DNA of 8,855 bases from CAZCBN01 sp964496975 (GCA_964496975.1 CAZCBN010000131.1:1-8855); one strand, 5' to 3'; counted from the first letter of the stretch, positions 1 to 6,980 are shown. The notes: generated by a model not told the origin, from the letters alone. Made by a program: numbers and translations.

Positions 1-234
1 ACCTTCCTCCTGCTGACCGAGGAGTTCGGCGAGCTCGCCACCGCCCTCTACAACTGCAACAAGCACCTTCACGGCGGCCCGCCCCCAACGGCCGACGAAC
101 GAGCCAACCTCGTCGAAGAGTTCGCCGACGTCCTCGCCTGGCTCGCCACCCTCGCCAACATCAACGGCGTGGACCTCACCAAGGCCCTCGAAAAATACAC
201 CGACCCCGACCGCGTCAAGGGCGTCAAAGCCTGA
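1..234 (+). CDS. MazG-like nucleotide pyrophosphohydrolase, 3' part (5' end outside window)
   Basis: Frame 1 is open from the first base and gives 77 residues up to a TGA at 232-234; the start lies outside the window. The fragment carries the two halves of the all-alpha NTP-PPase metal site: EExxE at residues 7-11 (TEEFGEL) and ExxD at residues 40-43 (EEFADVLAWL). These are followed by a helix and a short tail ending in KALEKYTDPDRVKGVKA. In this family the acidic residues bind Mg2+ and the enzyme hydrolyses NTPs or dNTPs to the monophosphate and pyrophosphate, usually as house-cleaning of non-canonical nucleotides. Substrate cannot be told from the fragment. The next 73 bases (235-307) hold no gene and no convincing terminator; the gene converges on the membrane phosphatase gene that ends at 308. 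Family call is fairly sure, exact function is not. Confidence 0.8.
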   Translation, partial: TFLLLTEEFGELATALYNCNKHLHGGPPPTADERANLVEEFADVLAWLATLANINGVDLTKALEKYTDPDRVKGVKA

Positions 235-307
235 CACACCCGCACCCGCCCCGTCCGCCCGCGCGCCCTCCCAGGCCCGCCGCCCCGCGGCCTTCCCGGC
301 CTGCCCA

Positions 308-1834
308 CTACCCCACCGGCCGGTACACCTCCACGATCAGCGTGTCGTCCTCCGCCGCCCGGCCGTCGCGGTGCGCCGCCACGGCCCGCAGCAGCCGCTC
401 GGCCCGCTCCCCCGCCGTCTCCCCGCGAAGGCCCCGCACCAGGTCGCGCAGGCCCTCCGTCCGCAGCATCCGCCCGCTGTGGTTCCGCGCCTCGGTCGCC
501 CCGTCGGTGTACGCGATCAGCGCATCGCCCGGCCCCATGCGCACCCGCCGCACGCCCGCCTCAAACTCCTCCGTCGCCGCCACGCCCAGCAGGAGCGTGG
601 TTGACTCCAGCTCCTCCAGCGTCCCGTCGCTCCCCACCAAAAACGCCGGCGGGTGCCCGGCGCTCGCGTACTCCAGCGTGCCCGCGATCGGGTCAACCCG
701 CGCGCACACGCCCGTCACATAGATCGAGTGCCGCGACAGCGTGAGGTGCACGTGGTGGTTCAGCCGCCCCAGCACCTCCGCCGGGCTCGCCAGCGGGTTC
801 GCCGCGTACATCAGGTCAATCTCGCCGTGCAGGCGGCTCACCGTCAGCGCCGCGGGGATGCCGTGCCCCGTCACGTCGAGCAGCACCACGCTCAGCGGCG
901 CCTCCTCCACCCGGCGGCCCGCCTCCACCCGCTGCGGCCTTGAGGCGTACAAAAAATCGCCCCCGATCTGCCGCATCGGCTCGTACCGGAACACCATCCG
1001 CACCGCCCCGTCGCGCACCGGGTGCGGGAACAGGCTCTGCTGGATGATCCGTGCGCTGTTCAGCTCCTGCCGGAGCCGCCCGTACTTCTCCTCCAGGAAC
1101 CGGTACCCGAACCGCTCCAACCGCCGCGAGTGCCGCAGCAGGCAGATCAGCACCCCGGGCAGCCCGATCACCGGCGTCGCCACCGACGCGATCACGTCGC
1201 CCCAGATCTCATCGTCCGCCTCACGGGTGATGAACCACCCCGTCAGCACGCTCGCGACCGACACGATCGCCACCGGCCGCAGCGCCTGCGACCACGTCCA
1301 CGGGAACATCGCCGACGCCACCGAGTGCGACAGGATGAACAGCCCCATCCCCAGCGCCGGCGACACGCCCCCCGCCCGCGTCAGCAGGATCAAAATGCCG
1401 TCCACCGCCACCAGCGCCAAACTGATGCGCAGCAGCGCCCGCTCGCCCAGCGAAAACCTCAGCACCGCGAACAGCGCCCCCGCGTAGCACGCCGACCACG
1501 CCAGGTACGCCGACACAAACAGCCAGAAGAACGGCTCGCCCACATGGGTGAACACCTCCGTCACCCACCCGGGCAGCACGCCCGAGTCACGGAACGCGAG
1601 CACCACAAAGTCCGGCAGCCCCGACAGCACCCCGAGCCCGCCCCAGATCGACACAAACCACAGCAGCCTCCGGCGAAGAAGCCGCTCCGTCTCGCGGGCA
1701 AACTCCCGCCGAAACTCGGTCGTGTCGGGCCCCGTATGCAGAGGCCGAAGCTGGTTGGAACTCGCCGCGCCGCTCACAGCGGGCAATATACGCCCCGCCG
1801 CCCGCCGCACGCGCCGTCCAAGGGCCGCCCGCAC
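308..1834 (-). CDS. Membrane-anchored RsbU/SpoIIE-type PP2C serine phosphatase
   Basis: A 508-residue protein. After an Arg-rich N-terminus (1-55) come about six hydrophobic segments (roughly 58-81, 101-125, 136-152, 161-177, 187-202, 213-234). A charged, probably coiled-coil linker (235-262) follows, then a SpoIIE-type PP2C domain (about 262-504). Catalytic landmarks are IQQSLFP (264-270), GGDF with D293, LDVTGHG with D320, ASAGHPPA (390-397), YTDG with D444, and EDDT with D496/D497; the Asp residues are the expected Mn/Mg ligands. Such enzymes dephosphorylate an anti-sigma-factor antagonist (RsbV/SpoIIAA type) and so release a sigma factor. No PAS, GAF, HAMP or response-regulator domain is visible, so the membrane part is presumably the sensor (inference). 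The start is GTG at 1834 with GAGG 6 bases upstream, overlapping the stop of the preceding phosphatase gene; GTG at 1777 is an alternative. No RsbV or RsbW partner is nearby. Confidence 0.88.
   Translation of the reverse strand: MRAALGRRVRRAAGRILPAVSGAASSNQLRPLHTGPDTTEFRREFARETERLLRRRLLWFVSIWGGLGVLSGLPDFVVLAFRDSGVLPGWVTEVFTHVGEPFFWLFVSAYLAWSACYAGALFAVLRFSLGERALLRISLALVAVDGILILLTRAGGVSPALGMGLFILSHSVASAMFPWTWSQALRPVAIVSVASVLTGWFITREADDEIWGDVIASVATPVIGLPGVLICLLRHSRRLERFGYRFLEEKYGRLRQELNSARIIQQSLFPHPVRDGAVRMVFRYEPMRQIGGDFLYASRPQRVEAGRRVEEAPLSVVLLDVTGHGIPAALTVSRLHGEIDLMYAANPLASPAEVLGRLNHHVHLTLSRHSIYVTGVCARVDPIAGTLEYASAGHPPAFLVGSDGTLEELESTTLLLGVAATEEFEAGVRRVRMGPGDALIAYTDGATEARNHSGRMLRTEGLRDLVRGLRGETAGERAERLLRAVAAHRDGRAAEDDTLIVEVYRPVG
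1785..1790 (-). promoter_or_regulatory. Possible internal -10 element (TATATT) near the phosphatase start
   Basis: Read on the minus strand, TATATT is one of the few six-base AT-only stretches in this GC-rich window and matches five of six positions of TATAAT. It lies inside codons 15-17 of the GTG-1834 reading frame. Seven bases after it begins an in-frame GTG (1777-1775, codon 20), which is the spacing expected for transcription starting at that GTG, giving a leaderless message. No recognisable -35 element is present upstream, so this may be chance. Confidence 0.22.
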
Positions 1835-1839
1835 CGGCG

Positions 1840-1843
1840 CCTC
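1840..1843 (-). promoter_or_regulatory. Ribosome binding site for the membrane phosphatase
   Basis: GAGG on the minus strand, overlapping the TGA stop (1844-1842) of the upstream phosphatase gene and ending 5 bases before the GTG at 1834. It supports that start and suggests translational coupling of the two phosphatases. Confidence 0.5.
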
Positions 1844-2924
1844 ACGCCGCGGCCGGCTCAGGCCCCGTCCCGCCGTGCCGCAGCCGCACGATCAGCGTGT
1901 CATCGGGCGATGGGCCGCCCCGCAGCTCGTTCAGGTGGCGGAGCACCGCCTCGGGCCTCCAGCCCCGCGTCGCCGCGAAGCCCCGCTCAAGCACCCGGCA
2001 CAGCCCCGAAATCCCGAGCCGCTCCCCGCTCGCCGTCGCCCCGTCCGCCGCGCCGTCGGTGCACAGCAGCACCGTGTCGCCCGCGTCAAAGCCGACGCGT
2101 CGCGGCTCGGGCCGGAACACCGCGTCCTCCTCCACCCCGAGCATCGCGCACGTCGCCTCGAGCCGCTCCACGCTCCCGTCCGCACGCCGCACCACCGCCG
2201 GCGGGTGCCCCGCGCTCGCCCACTCCAGCCCGCCCCCCGCCTGCGCCCGCACGCACACCGCCGACGCGAACACCGCCCGCGGCGCAAGCCCCGCCAGCAC
2301 CGCGCGGTTCAGCGTCCGGATCACCCGCCGCGGCGACAGGCTCCCGCACTCCGTCGCGAGCCGCGACAGCACGCCGTGCAGCTCGTGCACCGCCATCGCC
2401 GCGCCGATCCCGTGCCCCGTCACGTCCAGCACCGTCAGCGTCAGCGCCGCCCGCCCGCCGCGACACGACGTGTGCGCGTGCAGGTAGTCGCCCCCGATCT
2501 CCTGCGCCGGCGCGCACAAATAGCTGAACTCCAGCGGCCCCACCCGCCCCGGCGCCGGGAAGAGCGCATGGTGCAGCCGCCGCGCCGCGAGCAGATCGCG
2601 CCGCAGCTCGGCGTACATCGCCCGCAGCGAGTCCGTCACCCGCCGCCCCACACCCTCCACCAGTTGCTCCACGTCGTCCTGCAGCGCCTCGAGCCGCTCA
2701 AGGCTCTCGCCCACCGCCAGCCGAAGCCCGGCCGCCCCCCCACCGCCGCCGCCAACCCCGCCGCCAACTCCGCCCCCAACCCCGACCCCGCCCCCGCTCT
2801 CGCCCCCCGCGTCCGCGGCAGGCCCCATCGCCAACACCGGCGAGCCCGACGCCGACGGCACGGCCCCGCCGCCCCCCGCCGGGCCCGCTGCGTCCTCCGG
2901 CCTGGGCATCGGCAACGCCGTCAC
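1842..2924 (-). CDS. Soluble RsbU/SpoIIE-type PP2C serine phosphatase with Gly-rich N-terminus
   Basis: From GTG at 2924 the protein has 360 residues. Residues 1-65 are Gly/Ala/Pro-rich and end in repeated GGGV units. A predicted helical or coiled-coil stretch (67-115, LRLAVGESLERLEALQDDVE onward) leads into a PP2C domain (about 113-350). Landmarks are RRLHHALFP (115-123), GGDY with D146, LDVTGHG with D167, ASAGHPPA (236-243), CTDG with D290, and PDDT with D341/D342. No membrane segment or sensory domain is seen. The likely substrate is a phosphorylated anti-sigma antagonist (family knowledge). I chose GTG 2924 because GAGGGGG lies 4 bases upstream; a TTG at 3035 would add 37 low-complexity Gly/Arg/Pro residues and has a poorer site. 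The gene lies downstream of the cobalamin adenosyltransferase on the same strand and 7 bases before the membrane phosphatase, with which it should be co-transcribed. Confidence 0.86.
   Translation of the reverse strand: MTALPMPRPEDAAGPAGGGGAVPSASGSPVLAMGPAADAGGESGGGVGVGGGVGGGVGGGGGGAAGLRLAVGESLERLEALQDDVEQLVEGVGRRVTDSLRAMYAELRRDLLAARRLHHALFPAPGRVGPLEFSYLCAPAQEIGGDYLHAHTSCRGGRAALTLTVLDVTGHGIGAAMAVHELHGVLSRLATECGSLSPRRVIRTLNRAVLAGLAPRAVFASAVCVRAQAGGGLEWASAGHPPAVVRRADGSVERLEATCAMLGVEEDAVFRPEPRRVGFDAGDTVLLCTDGAADGATASGERLGISGLCRVLERGFAATRGWRPEAVLRHLNELRGGPSPDDTLIVRLRHGGTGPEPAAA
2745..2780 (-). repeat. 12-bp tandem repeat (3 units) coding VGGG repeats
   Basis: Three imperfect 12-bp units on the + strand (2745-2756 gccgccgccaac, 2757-2768 cccgccgccaac, 2769-2780 tccgcccccaac), followed by a more degenerate fourth. 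On the minus strand each encodes Val-Gly-Gly-Gly, giving the flexible linker between the N-terminal tail and the coiled-coil part of the phosphatase. Unit number could vary between strains by slippage. Confidence 0.65.
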
Positions 2925-2928
2925 GCAA

Positions 2929-2935
2929 CCCCCTC
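2929..2935 (-). promoter_or_regulatory. Ribosome binding site deciding the soluble phosphatase start
   Basis: GAGGGGG on the minus strand, followed by TTGC and then GTG (2924-2922). It is a good Shine-Dalgarno match with usable spacing, and favours the GTG start over the TTG at 3035. Confidence 0.5.
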
Positions 2936-3048
2936 GCGGCGACCGCCCCCTCGGCCGGCGCGACGCGACCCCCGCGCCACCGCCTCCGGGGCCAACGCCA
3001 CAAGGTCGGTTCCATTCCCCCCCGCTTGCAGGCAAATCCCAACGCCCG

Positions 3049-3687
3049 TCACATCCCGCTGCGGTTCTTGCCGGGAACCCAGAGAATGTCGGCTGCGCCG
3101 TTCGCGTTGGCCACCCGCGCCAGCACGAACAAAAGGTCCGACAACCGGTTCAGATACCGGACCGCCTCGGCGTTCATCGTGTCCGGCTCGCTCTCCGCCA
3201 GCGCCACCGTCAGCCGCTCCGCACGCCGCACGACCGTCCGCGCCACGTGCAGCGCCGCCGCAGCCCCCGTGCCGCCCGGCAGCACAAAGCTGTTGAGCGG
3301 CGCCAGGTCCGCGTTGAAGCGGTCGATCGCCCGCTCAAGGGCCGTCGTCTGCTCTTCCTGCACGCGAAGCCGCTGCCCCGGCGTCTCATCGGGGCCGATG
3401 GGCGTCGCCAGGTCCGCCCCCACGTCGAACAGATCGTGCTGAACCCGCTGCAGCAGGTCCGCCAGCACGCCCCACGCCGCGGGCCCCGCGGTCGCGGGCG
3501 TTCCAGCACTCCCCGCGCCCGTCGCCCCGCCCAGCGCCACAATTGCCACGCCGATCGCGGCGTTCGCCTCGTCCACCGTGCCGTAGGCCTCCACCCGCAG
3601 GTGCGTCTTGGACACCCGCACGCCGTTGCCGAGGCCCGTCGTGCCGCTGTCGCCCGTCTTCGTGTAGATCTTGGTCAGCCGGACCAT
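3049..3687 (-). CDS. PduO-type cob(I)alamin adenosyltransferase (corrinoid adenosyltransferase)
   Basis: A 212-residue protein, slightly longer than the usual 180-195. It transfers the 5'-deoxyadenosyl group of ATP to cob(I)alamin, making the adenosylcobalamin used by enzymes such as methylmalonyl-CoA mutase. The N-terminal ATP-binding motif YTKTGDSGTTGL (8-19) is intact, followed by RVEAYGTVDEANAAIG (31-46), SFVLPGG (133-139), the active-site helix ARTVVRRAER (149-158) and YLNRLSDLLFVLAR (178-191), all typical of the PduO/MMAB family. The extra length is mostly a Gly/Ala/Thr-rich insert at about 52-72. ATG at 3687 has AGGGG 4 bases upstream. It is divergent from recJ. The next same-strand gene begins 124 bases on (or 13 with the TTG start), so co-transcription with the phosphatases is possible but not shown. 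No B12 riboswitch is visible in the short leader. No adenosylcobalamin-dependent enzyme is in the window. Confidence 0.93.
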   Translation of the reverse strand: MVRLTKIYTKTGDSGTTGLGNGVRVSKTHLRVEAYGTVDEANAAIGVAIVALGGATGAGSAGTPATAGPAAWGVLADLLQRVQHDLFDVGADLATPIGPDETPGQRLRVQEEQTTALERAIDRFNADLAPLNSFVLPGGTGAAAALHVARTVVRRAERLTVALAESEPDTMNAEAVRYLNRLSDLLFVLARVANANGAADILWVPGKNRSGM

Positions 3688-3768
3688 GGCACCCCTATCG
3701 CTGGTATCCTCAACGTTGCTTCGGCTCCGCCGTCTCAGTGTCCCGTCCCCCCGACCCAGCGTCTACCC
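3688..3768. promoter_or_regulatory. Divergent intergenic spacer between the adenosyltransferase gene and recJ
   Basis: These 81 bases separate two outward-facing genes, so promoters for both should lie here or inside the gene starts. AGGGG (minus strand, 3696-3692) is the likely ribosome binding site of the adenosyltransferase. A TATCCT at 3705-3710 (+) is a weak -10 candidate for recJ without a convincing -35. The spacer is too short for a cobalamin riboswitch, and I see no operator-like palindrome. Confidence 0.4.
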
Positions 3769-5652
3769 GTGGCCCAAACTTCTCTCCACATCCCCGCCCC
3801 GCCCCCGCCCCCAACAGCCAACCCAGCCGCAACCCCCGCCACCACTCCAGCCGCCACCCCTCCAGACCGCGGCCTCCGCCGCCGCTGGGCCTGCCGCTCC
3901 CCCCTCGCCCCGCCGCCGCCGCGAACACCCACCCCCGGCTCGCTCCTCACCCGCCTCCTCGCCTCGCGCGGACTCACAGCCCCGGCCGACGTCGAACGCT
4001 TCCTCTCCCCCACCCTCCATCATCTCCACGACCCCAGCGGCATCCCAAGCCTCGACCGCGCCGCCGAACGCATCCTCGCCGCCGCCCGCGCCGGCGAGCC
4101 CATCGTCGTCTACGGCGACTACGACGTCGACGGCGTCACCGCCGCCGCCATCCTCGTCCGCGCCCTCCGCGCCCTCGTCCCCACCGTCAACGTCGCCACC
4201 TACGTCCCCCACCGCATCGACGAGGGCTACGGCCTCAACGCCGCCGCGCTGCAAGAGCTCGCCGACGCCGGCGCCCGCCTCGTCGTCACCGTGGACTGCG
4301 GCGTCACCGCCGTCGAGCCCGCCGCCGCCGCGCGGGCCGCCGGCCTCGACCTCATCATCACCGACCACCACAACCCCCCGCCGCCGGGCCACCCGCTGCC
4401 CGACTGCTTCGCGCTCGTGCACCCGCGCGCCCCCGGCTCCGCCTACCCCTTCCCCGACCTCTGCGGCGCGGGCGTCGCCTACAAGCTCGCCTGGCGCCTC
4501 GCCACGATGACCGAGGGCACCGCCCGCGTCAGCGCCCCCACGCGCACCCTCTTGCTCGATCTCCTCGCCCTCTGCTCGCTCGGCACCGTCGCCGACATCG
4601 TCCCCCTCGTCGACGAGAACCGCGCGATCGTCCGCTTCGGCCTCACCCGCTGCAAAACCTCCCCCATCGTCGGCCTCCGCGCCCTCGTCGAGGCAAGCGG
4701 CCTCGCCGGCGAGGAGATCGACTCCGAAAAAGTCGGCTTCCTCCTCGGCCCCCGCCTCAACGCCATCGGCCGCCTGGGCCACGCCCGCGAGGCCGTCGAG
4801 CTCCTGCTCACCGAAGACGCACCCCGCGCCGCCGACATCGCCGCCGCCCTCACCCGCCTCAACGACCAACGCAAGCGGACCGAGAAAGCCATCTTCGACC
4901 ACGCCTGCCAGCTCGTCGAAGAAGCCGGCATGCACACCGACGACCGACGCGCCGTCGTCCTCGCCCACGAAGACTGGCACCAGGGCGTCGTCGGCATCGT
5001 CTGCTCACGCCTCGTCGAAAAATACGGCCGCCCCACCCTCCTCATGCGCCGCGCCGCCGACGAGGAAGGCCGCCTCGTCTGCCACGGCTCGGGCCGATCC
5101 ATCGACGGCTTCGACCTCCACGCCGCCCTCGCCGCCTGCGCCGACCACCTCACCACCTACGGCGGGCACGACATGGCCGCCGGCCTCAAGCTCCCCGCCG
5201 AAAACCTCCCCGCCTTCACCGACGCCATCATGCGACACGCCGCCCAGCGGCTCGAACCCGCCGACCTCGTCCCCGCGCAGACCTACGACACCGACGCCCG
5301 CCTCGCCGAGCTCACCCCGCGCGACGTCGCCGACCTGCAGCGCCTGGGCCCCTTCGGACGCGCCAACCCAGCCCCCACCCTCCGCCTCCGCCACCTCAAG
5401 CTCGCCCGCGACCCAAAGCCCTTCGGCGCCGCCTCCGCTCACACCGCCCTCACCGTCGCCGAAGAGGGCGACCCCCACGGCCGCGTCCTCCGCATCGTCG
5501 CCTGGCGCATGGCCGACACCATCGCCGCCGCGGGCCTCCGCACCGGCGACCGCGTCGAGGCCCTCATCGCCCCCAAAATCAGCACATGGAACGGCGCCGC
5601 CACCGTCGAGCCGGAGCTCATCGACGTCCGCCGGGCCGACCCGCCCCGCTGA
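3769..5652 (+). CDS. recJ: Single-stranded-DNA-specific 5'-3' exonuclease RecJ
   Basis: A 627-residue protein; typical RecJ has about 560-580. It degrades single-stranded DNA 5' to 3' in recombination (RecF pathway), mismatch repair and fork repair, using Mn/Mg. Residues 1-35 are a Pro/Ala/Thr-rich extension, after which RRRWACRSP (37-45) resembles the usual RecJ N-terminus. The DHH phosphoesterase domain has YGDYDVDG (115-122), VDCG with D176, TDHH (198-201) and LGTVADIVPL (271-280). The DHHA1 domain contains SGRSIDGFDL (441-450) and GGHDMAAG (465-472), and an OB-like C-terminal region carries LGPFGRANPAP (526-536). All catalytic Asp/His motifs are intact. GTG at 3769 is the only sensible in-frame start before the conserved region, although no strong Shine-Dalgarno precedes it. 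The upstream part of the open frame overlaps the adenosyltransferase gene and is a shadow. Codons are overwhelmingly C-ending, unlike the minus-strand neighbours. The gene ends 12 bases from the stop of the convergent TPR gene. Confidence 0.96.
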   Translation: MAQTSLHIPAPPPPPTANPAATPATTPAATPPDRGLRRRWACRSPLAPPPPRTPTPGSLLTRLLASRGLTAPADVERFLSPTLHHLHDPSGIPSLDRAAERILAAARAGEPIVVYGDYDVDGVTAAAILVRALRALVPTVNVATYVPHRIDEGYGLNAAALQELADAGARLVVTVDCGVTAVEPAAAARAAGLDLIITDHHNPPPPGHPLPDCFALVHPRAPGSAYPFPDLCGAGVAYKLAWRLATMTEGTARVSAPTRTLLLDLLALCSLGTVADIVPLVDENRAIVRFGLTRCKTSPIVGLRALVEASGLAGEEIDSEKVGFLLGPRLNAIGRLGHAREAVELLLTEDAPRAADIAAALTRLNDQRKRTEKAIFDHACQLVEEAGMHTDDRRAVVLAHEDWHQGVVGIVCSRLVEKYGRPTLLMRRAADEEGRLVCHGSGRSIDGFDLHAALAACADHLTTYGGHDMAAGLKLPAENLPAFTDAIMRHAAQRLEPADLVPAQTYDTDARLAELTPRDVADLQRLGPFGRANPAPTLRLRHLKLARDPKPFGAASAHTALTVAEEGDPHGRVLRIVAWRMADTIAAAGLRTGDRVEALIAPKISTWNGAATVEPELIDVRRADPPR

Positions 5653-5664
5653 ACGCCCGCCCCC

Positions 5665-6973
5665 TCAGGGCTCCCCGACCCCCGCCCCGTCCACCGAGCC
5701 CCCCGCGGCCGCCGACACAAGCGCATCCGCCCGCGACCGCGCCGCGTCCGCCGCCGCCGTCGCCCCCGTGGCCCCGAGCAGCTCCGCCTGCAGCCGCAGC
5801 AGGTCCGCGTCTTCGCCGAGCCGAGACATCGCCTCGCCCAGCGCCGCCGCCGCCTTGCCCGTCTCCCCGCGCGACCGCTGCCAGATCGCGAACAGCAGAT
5901 ACCCCTCCGCCCGGTCCGGCGCCAGCGCCACCACCCGCGACGCCGCGCGGCGCAGCTTCGCCTCATCGCCGACGATCGCGCTCGCCCGGCCCAGCCCGAT
6001 CCACGCCTCCGTGTCCCCCACGCCATCCGCCCGCTCCACGAGCGCCGCGTACACCGACCGCGCCTCCGCCGGCCGCGCCAGCGCCAGCAGCGCCGCCCCG
6101 CGCATGTGCAGCAGGTCACGCCGCTCCTCGTTGCCCGCCACCGCGAGCAGCCGCGACAAGCTCCGCTCCGCCTCGCCAAAGAGCCCCGCCGCCGACTGCG
6201 CCCGCGCCAGGTCCTCCAGAATCAGCATGTCCTCGGGCGACAGGAGCCGCGCCTCGTTGAAGNNNNNNNNNNGACACAAGCGCATCCGCCCGCGACCGCG
6301 CCGCGTCCGCCGGCCGCTGCTCGATCATCGCGATGTGCCCGAGGAGCTGCCGCACCCCCGCCGCGTGCCGAGAAACCTCCGACCCCTCGAGCAGCGCCTT
6401 CGCCTCAGAAAGCCGCTCCAGATCCACCAGCGTCTCCCCCGCCGCCGTCACATACTGCGGGTTCAGCGGGTCAAGCTCCGACGCCGCGATGAAGTGCCCG
6501 AGCGCCCGCTCCGGCTGCGCAAGCCGCTCGTACACCACGCCCAGGTAGTACTGCGCCTCCACGTTGTCCGGCTGCAGCTCCGCCGCCCGCTCGAGCGCCA
6601 CGAGCGCCTCGCCCGTCTGCCCGCGCTCAACGAGCACCCGGCCGCGAAGCACAAACGCCGCCGCCGAGTCCTCCCGGATGGACAGCGCCGAGTCGATCTT
6701 CTTCAGCGCCTTCTCAAGGTCCCCCGCGAGGAACGCCTGCCGGCCCATGTCCAGCTCGGTCGCCGCCTTCACCGCCGCCATCCGGTCCTGCGCGAGCGAG
6801 ATCCCCTCCGACACATACTTCCCGTGCCCGCCCGCGCACCCCGGCCCCAGCATCGCGAGGCCCGCCGCCGCGCCGGCCGCCACCACAAGGGCCCGCCCGA
6901 AAGCCCGCCCGAAAGCCGGCGCGAAAGCCCGCCCGACAGACCGCACGCGAACCGACATCGCCACACGCTTCAT
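5665..6973 (-). CDS. TPR-repeat lipoprotein, interrupted by an assembly gap
   Basis: One gene in two pieces: residues 1-233 (6973 to 6273), then after the N gap 198 more residues (6261 to 5668) and a TGA. The two pieces are in different frames across the 10 N, but a gap length that is a multiple of three restores the frame. The N-terminus has a long basic n-region made of FGRA-like repeats, a hydrophobic core (ALVVAAGAAAGLAML), and a lipobox-like LGPGC with C46, so the mature protein is probably a lipoprotein. TPR units run at about 73-105, 106-138, 139-172 and 173-206, then a fifth that enters the gap. The second piece continues with further TPR-like helices (FNEARLLSPED; LLHMRGAALLALARPAEA; AWIGLGRASAIVGDEA). 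ATG 6973 is chosen over upstream starts because AAGGAG lies 7 bases before it. The gene follows a secretin gene by 68 bases, the arrangement expected for a pilotin/PilF- or TadD-like assembly factor (inference). Confidence 0.82.
5714..5753. repeat. 40-bp direct repeat, copy 1 (3' end of TPR gene)
   Basis: Identical over 40 bases to 6273-6312. Here it is embedded in continuous sequence near the C-terminus of the TPR protein and encodes (minus strand) ADAARSRADALV plus flanking codons. The flanks of the two copies differ immediately (5754 c versus 6313 g). This copy is probably the genuine one. Confidence 0.9.
6263..6272. other. Assembly gap (10 N)
   Basis: Ten N inside the TPR gene. The round number suggests a placeholder of unknown real length. 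It puts the two halves of the gene out of frame, and a length divisible by three, including zero after trimming, would restore it. Confidence 0.99.
6273..6312. repeat. 40-bp direct repeat, copy 2, abutting the N gap
   Basis: Perfect match to 5714-5753, and it starts exactly at the gap edge. In the TPR gene it encodes the same residues in the same frame as copy 1. Perfect nucleotide identity, including third positions, between two otherwise dissimilar TPR regions suggests that part of this copy is a misassembled contig end and not a real gene duplication. Confidence 0.9.
6891..6938 (-). repeat. 12-bp tandem repeat (4 units) in the signal-peptide n-region
   Basis: Four 12-bp units on the + strand: gcccgcccgaaa at 6891-6902 and 6903-6914, gccggcgcgaaa at 6915-6926, gcccgcccgaca at 6927-6938. 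On the minus strand they encode VGRA-FAPA-FGRA-FGRA, lengthening the basic part of the lipoprotein signal peptide by four residues per unit without changing the frame. Confidence 0.88.
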
Positions 6974-6980
6974 CGCCGCG

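Noticed and set aside
235..307. Possible bidirectional terminator between the MazG-like gene and the membrane phosphatase gene
   Set aside because: Only a 4-bp GGCC stem with a 5-base loop is seen, without a T-run; not better than chance at this GC content.
1548..3296. Long plus-strand open frame (582 codons) opposite the two phosphatases
   Set aside because: Low-complexity Arg/Pro/His translation; the minus strand carries clear PP2C motifs throughout.
3688..3768. Cobalamin riboswitch upstream of the adenosyltransferase
   Set aside because: The spacer is 81 bases, much shorter than a cobalamin riboswitch, and no B12-box-like sequence was recognised.
3763..4980. Minus-strand 405-codon frame inside recJ
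   Set aside because: Gly/Glu/Ala/Asp-rich antisense shadow of recJ without a recognisable motif.
5653..5664. Terminator between convergent recJ and the TPR gene
   Set aside because: Only 12 bases, with no stem of useful length and no T-run.
3543..6260. Very long plus-strand open frame (905 codons) overlapping recJ and the TPR gene
   Set aside because: The translation is almost only Arg, Pro and Ala without any domain; it is a frame shadow of recJ in GC-rich DNA.
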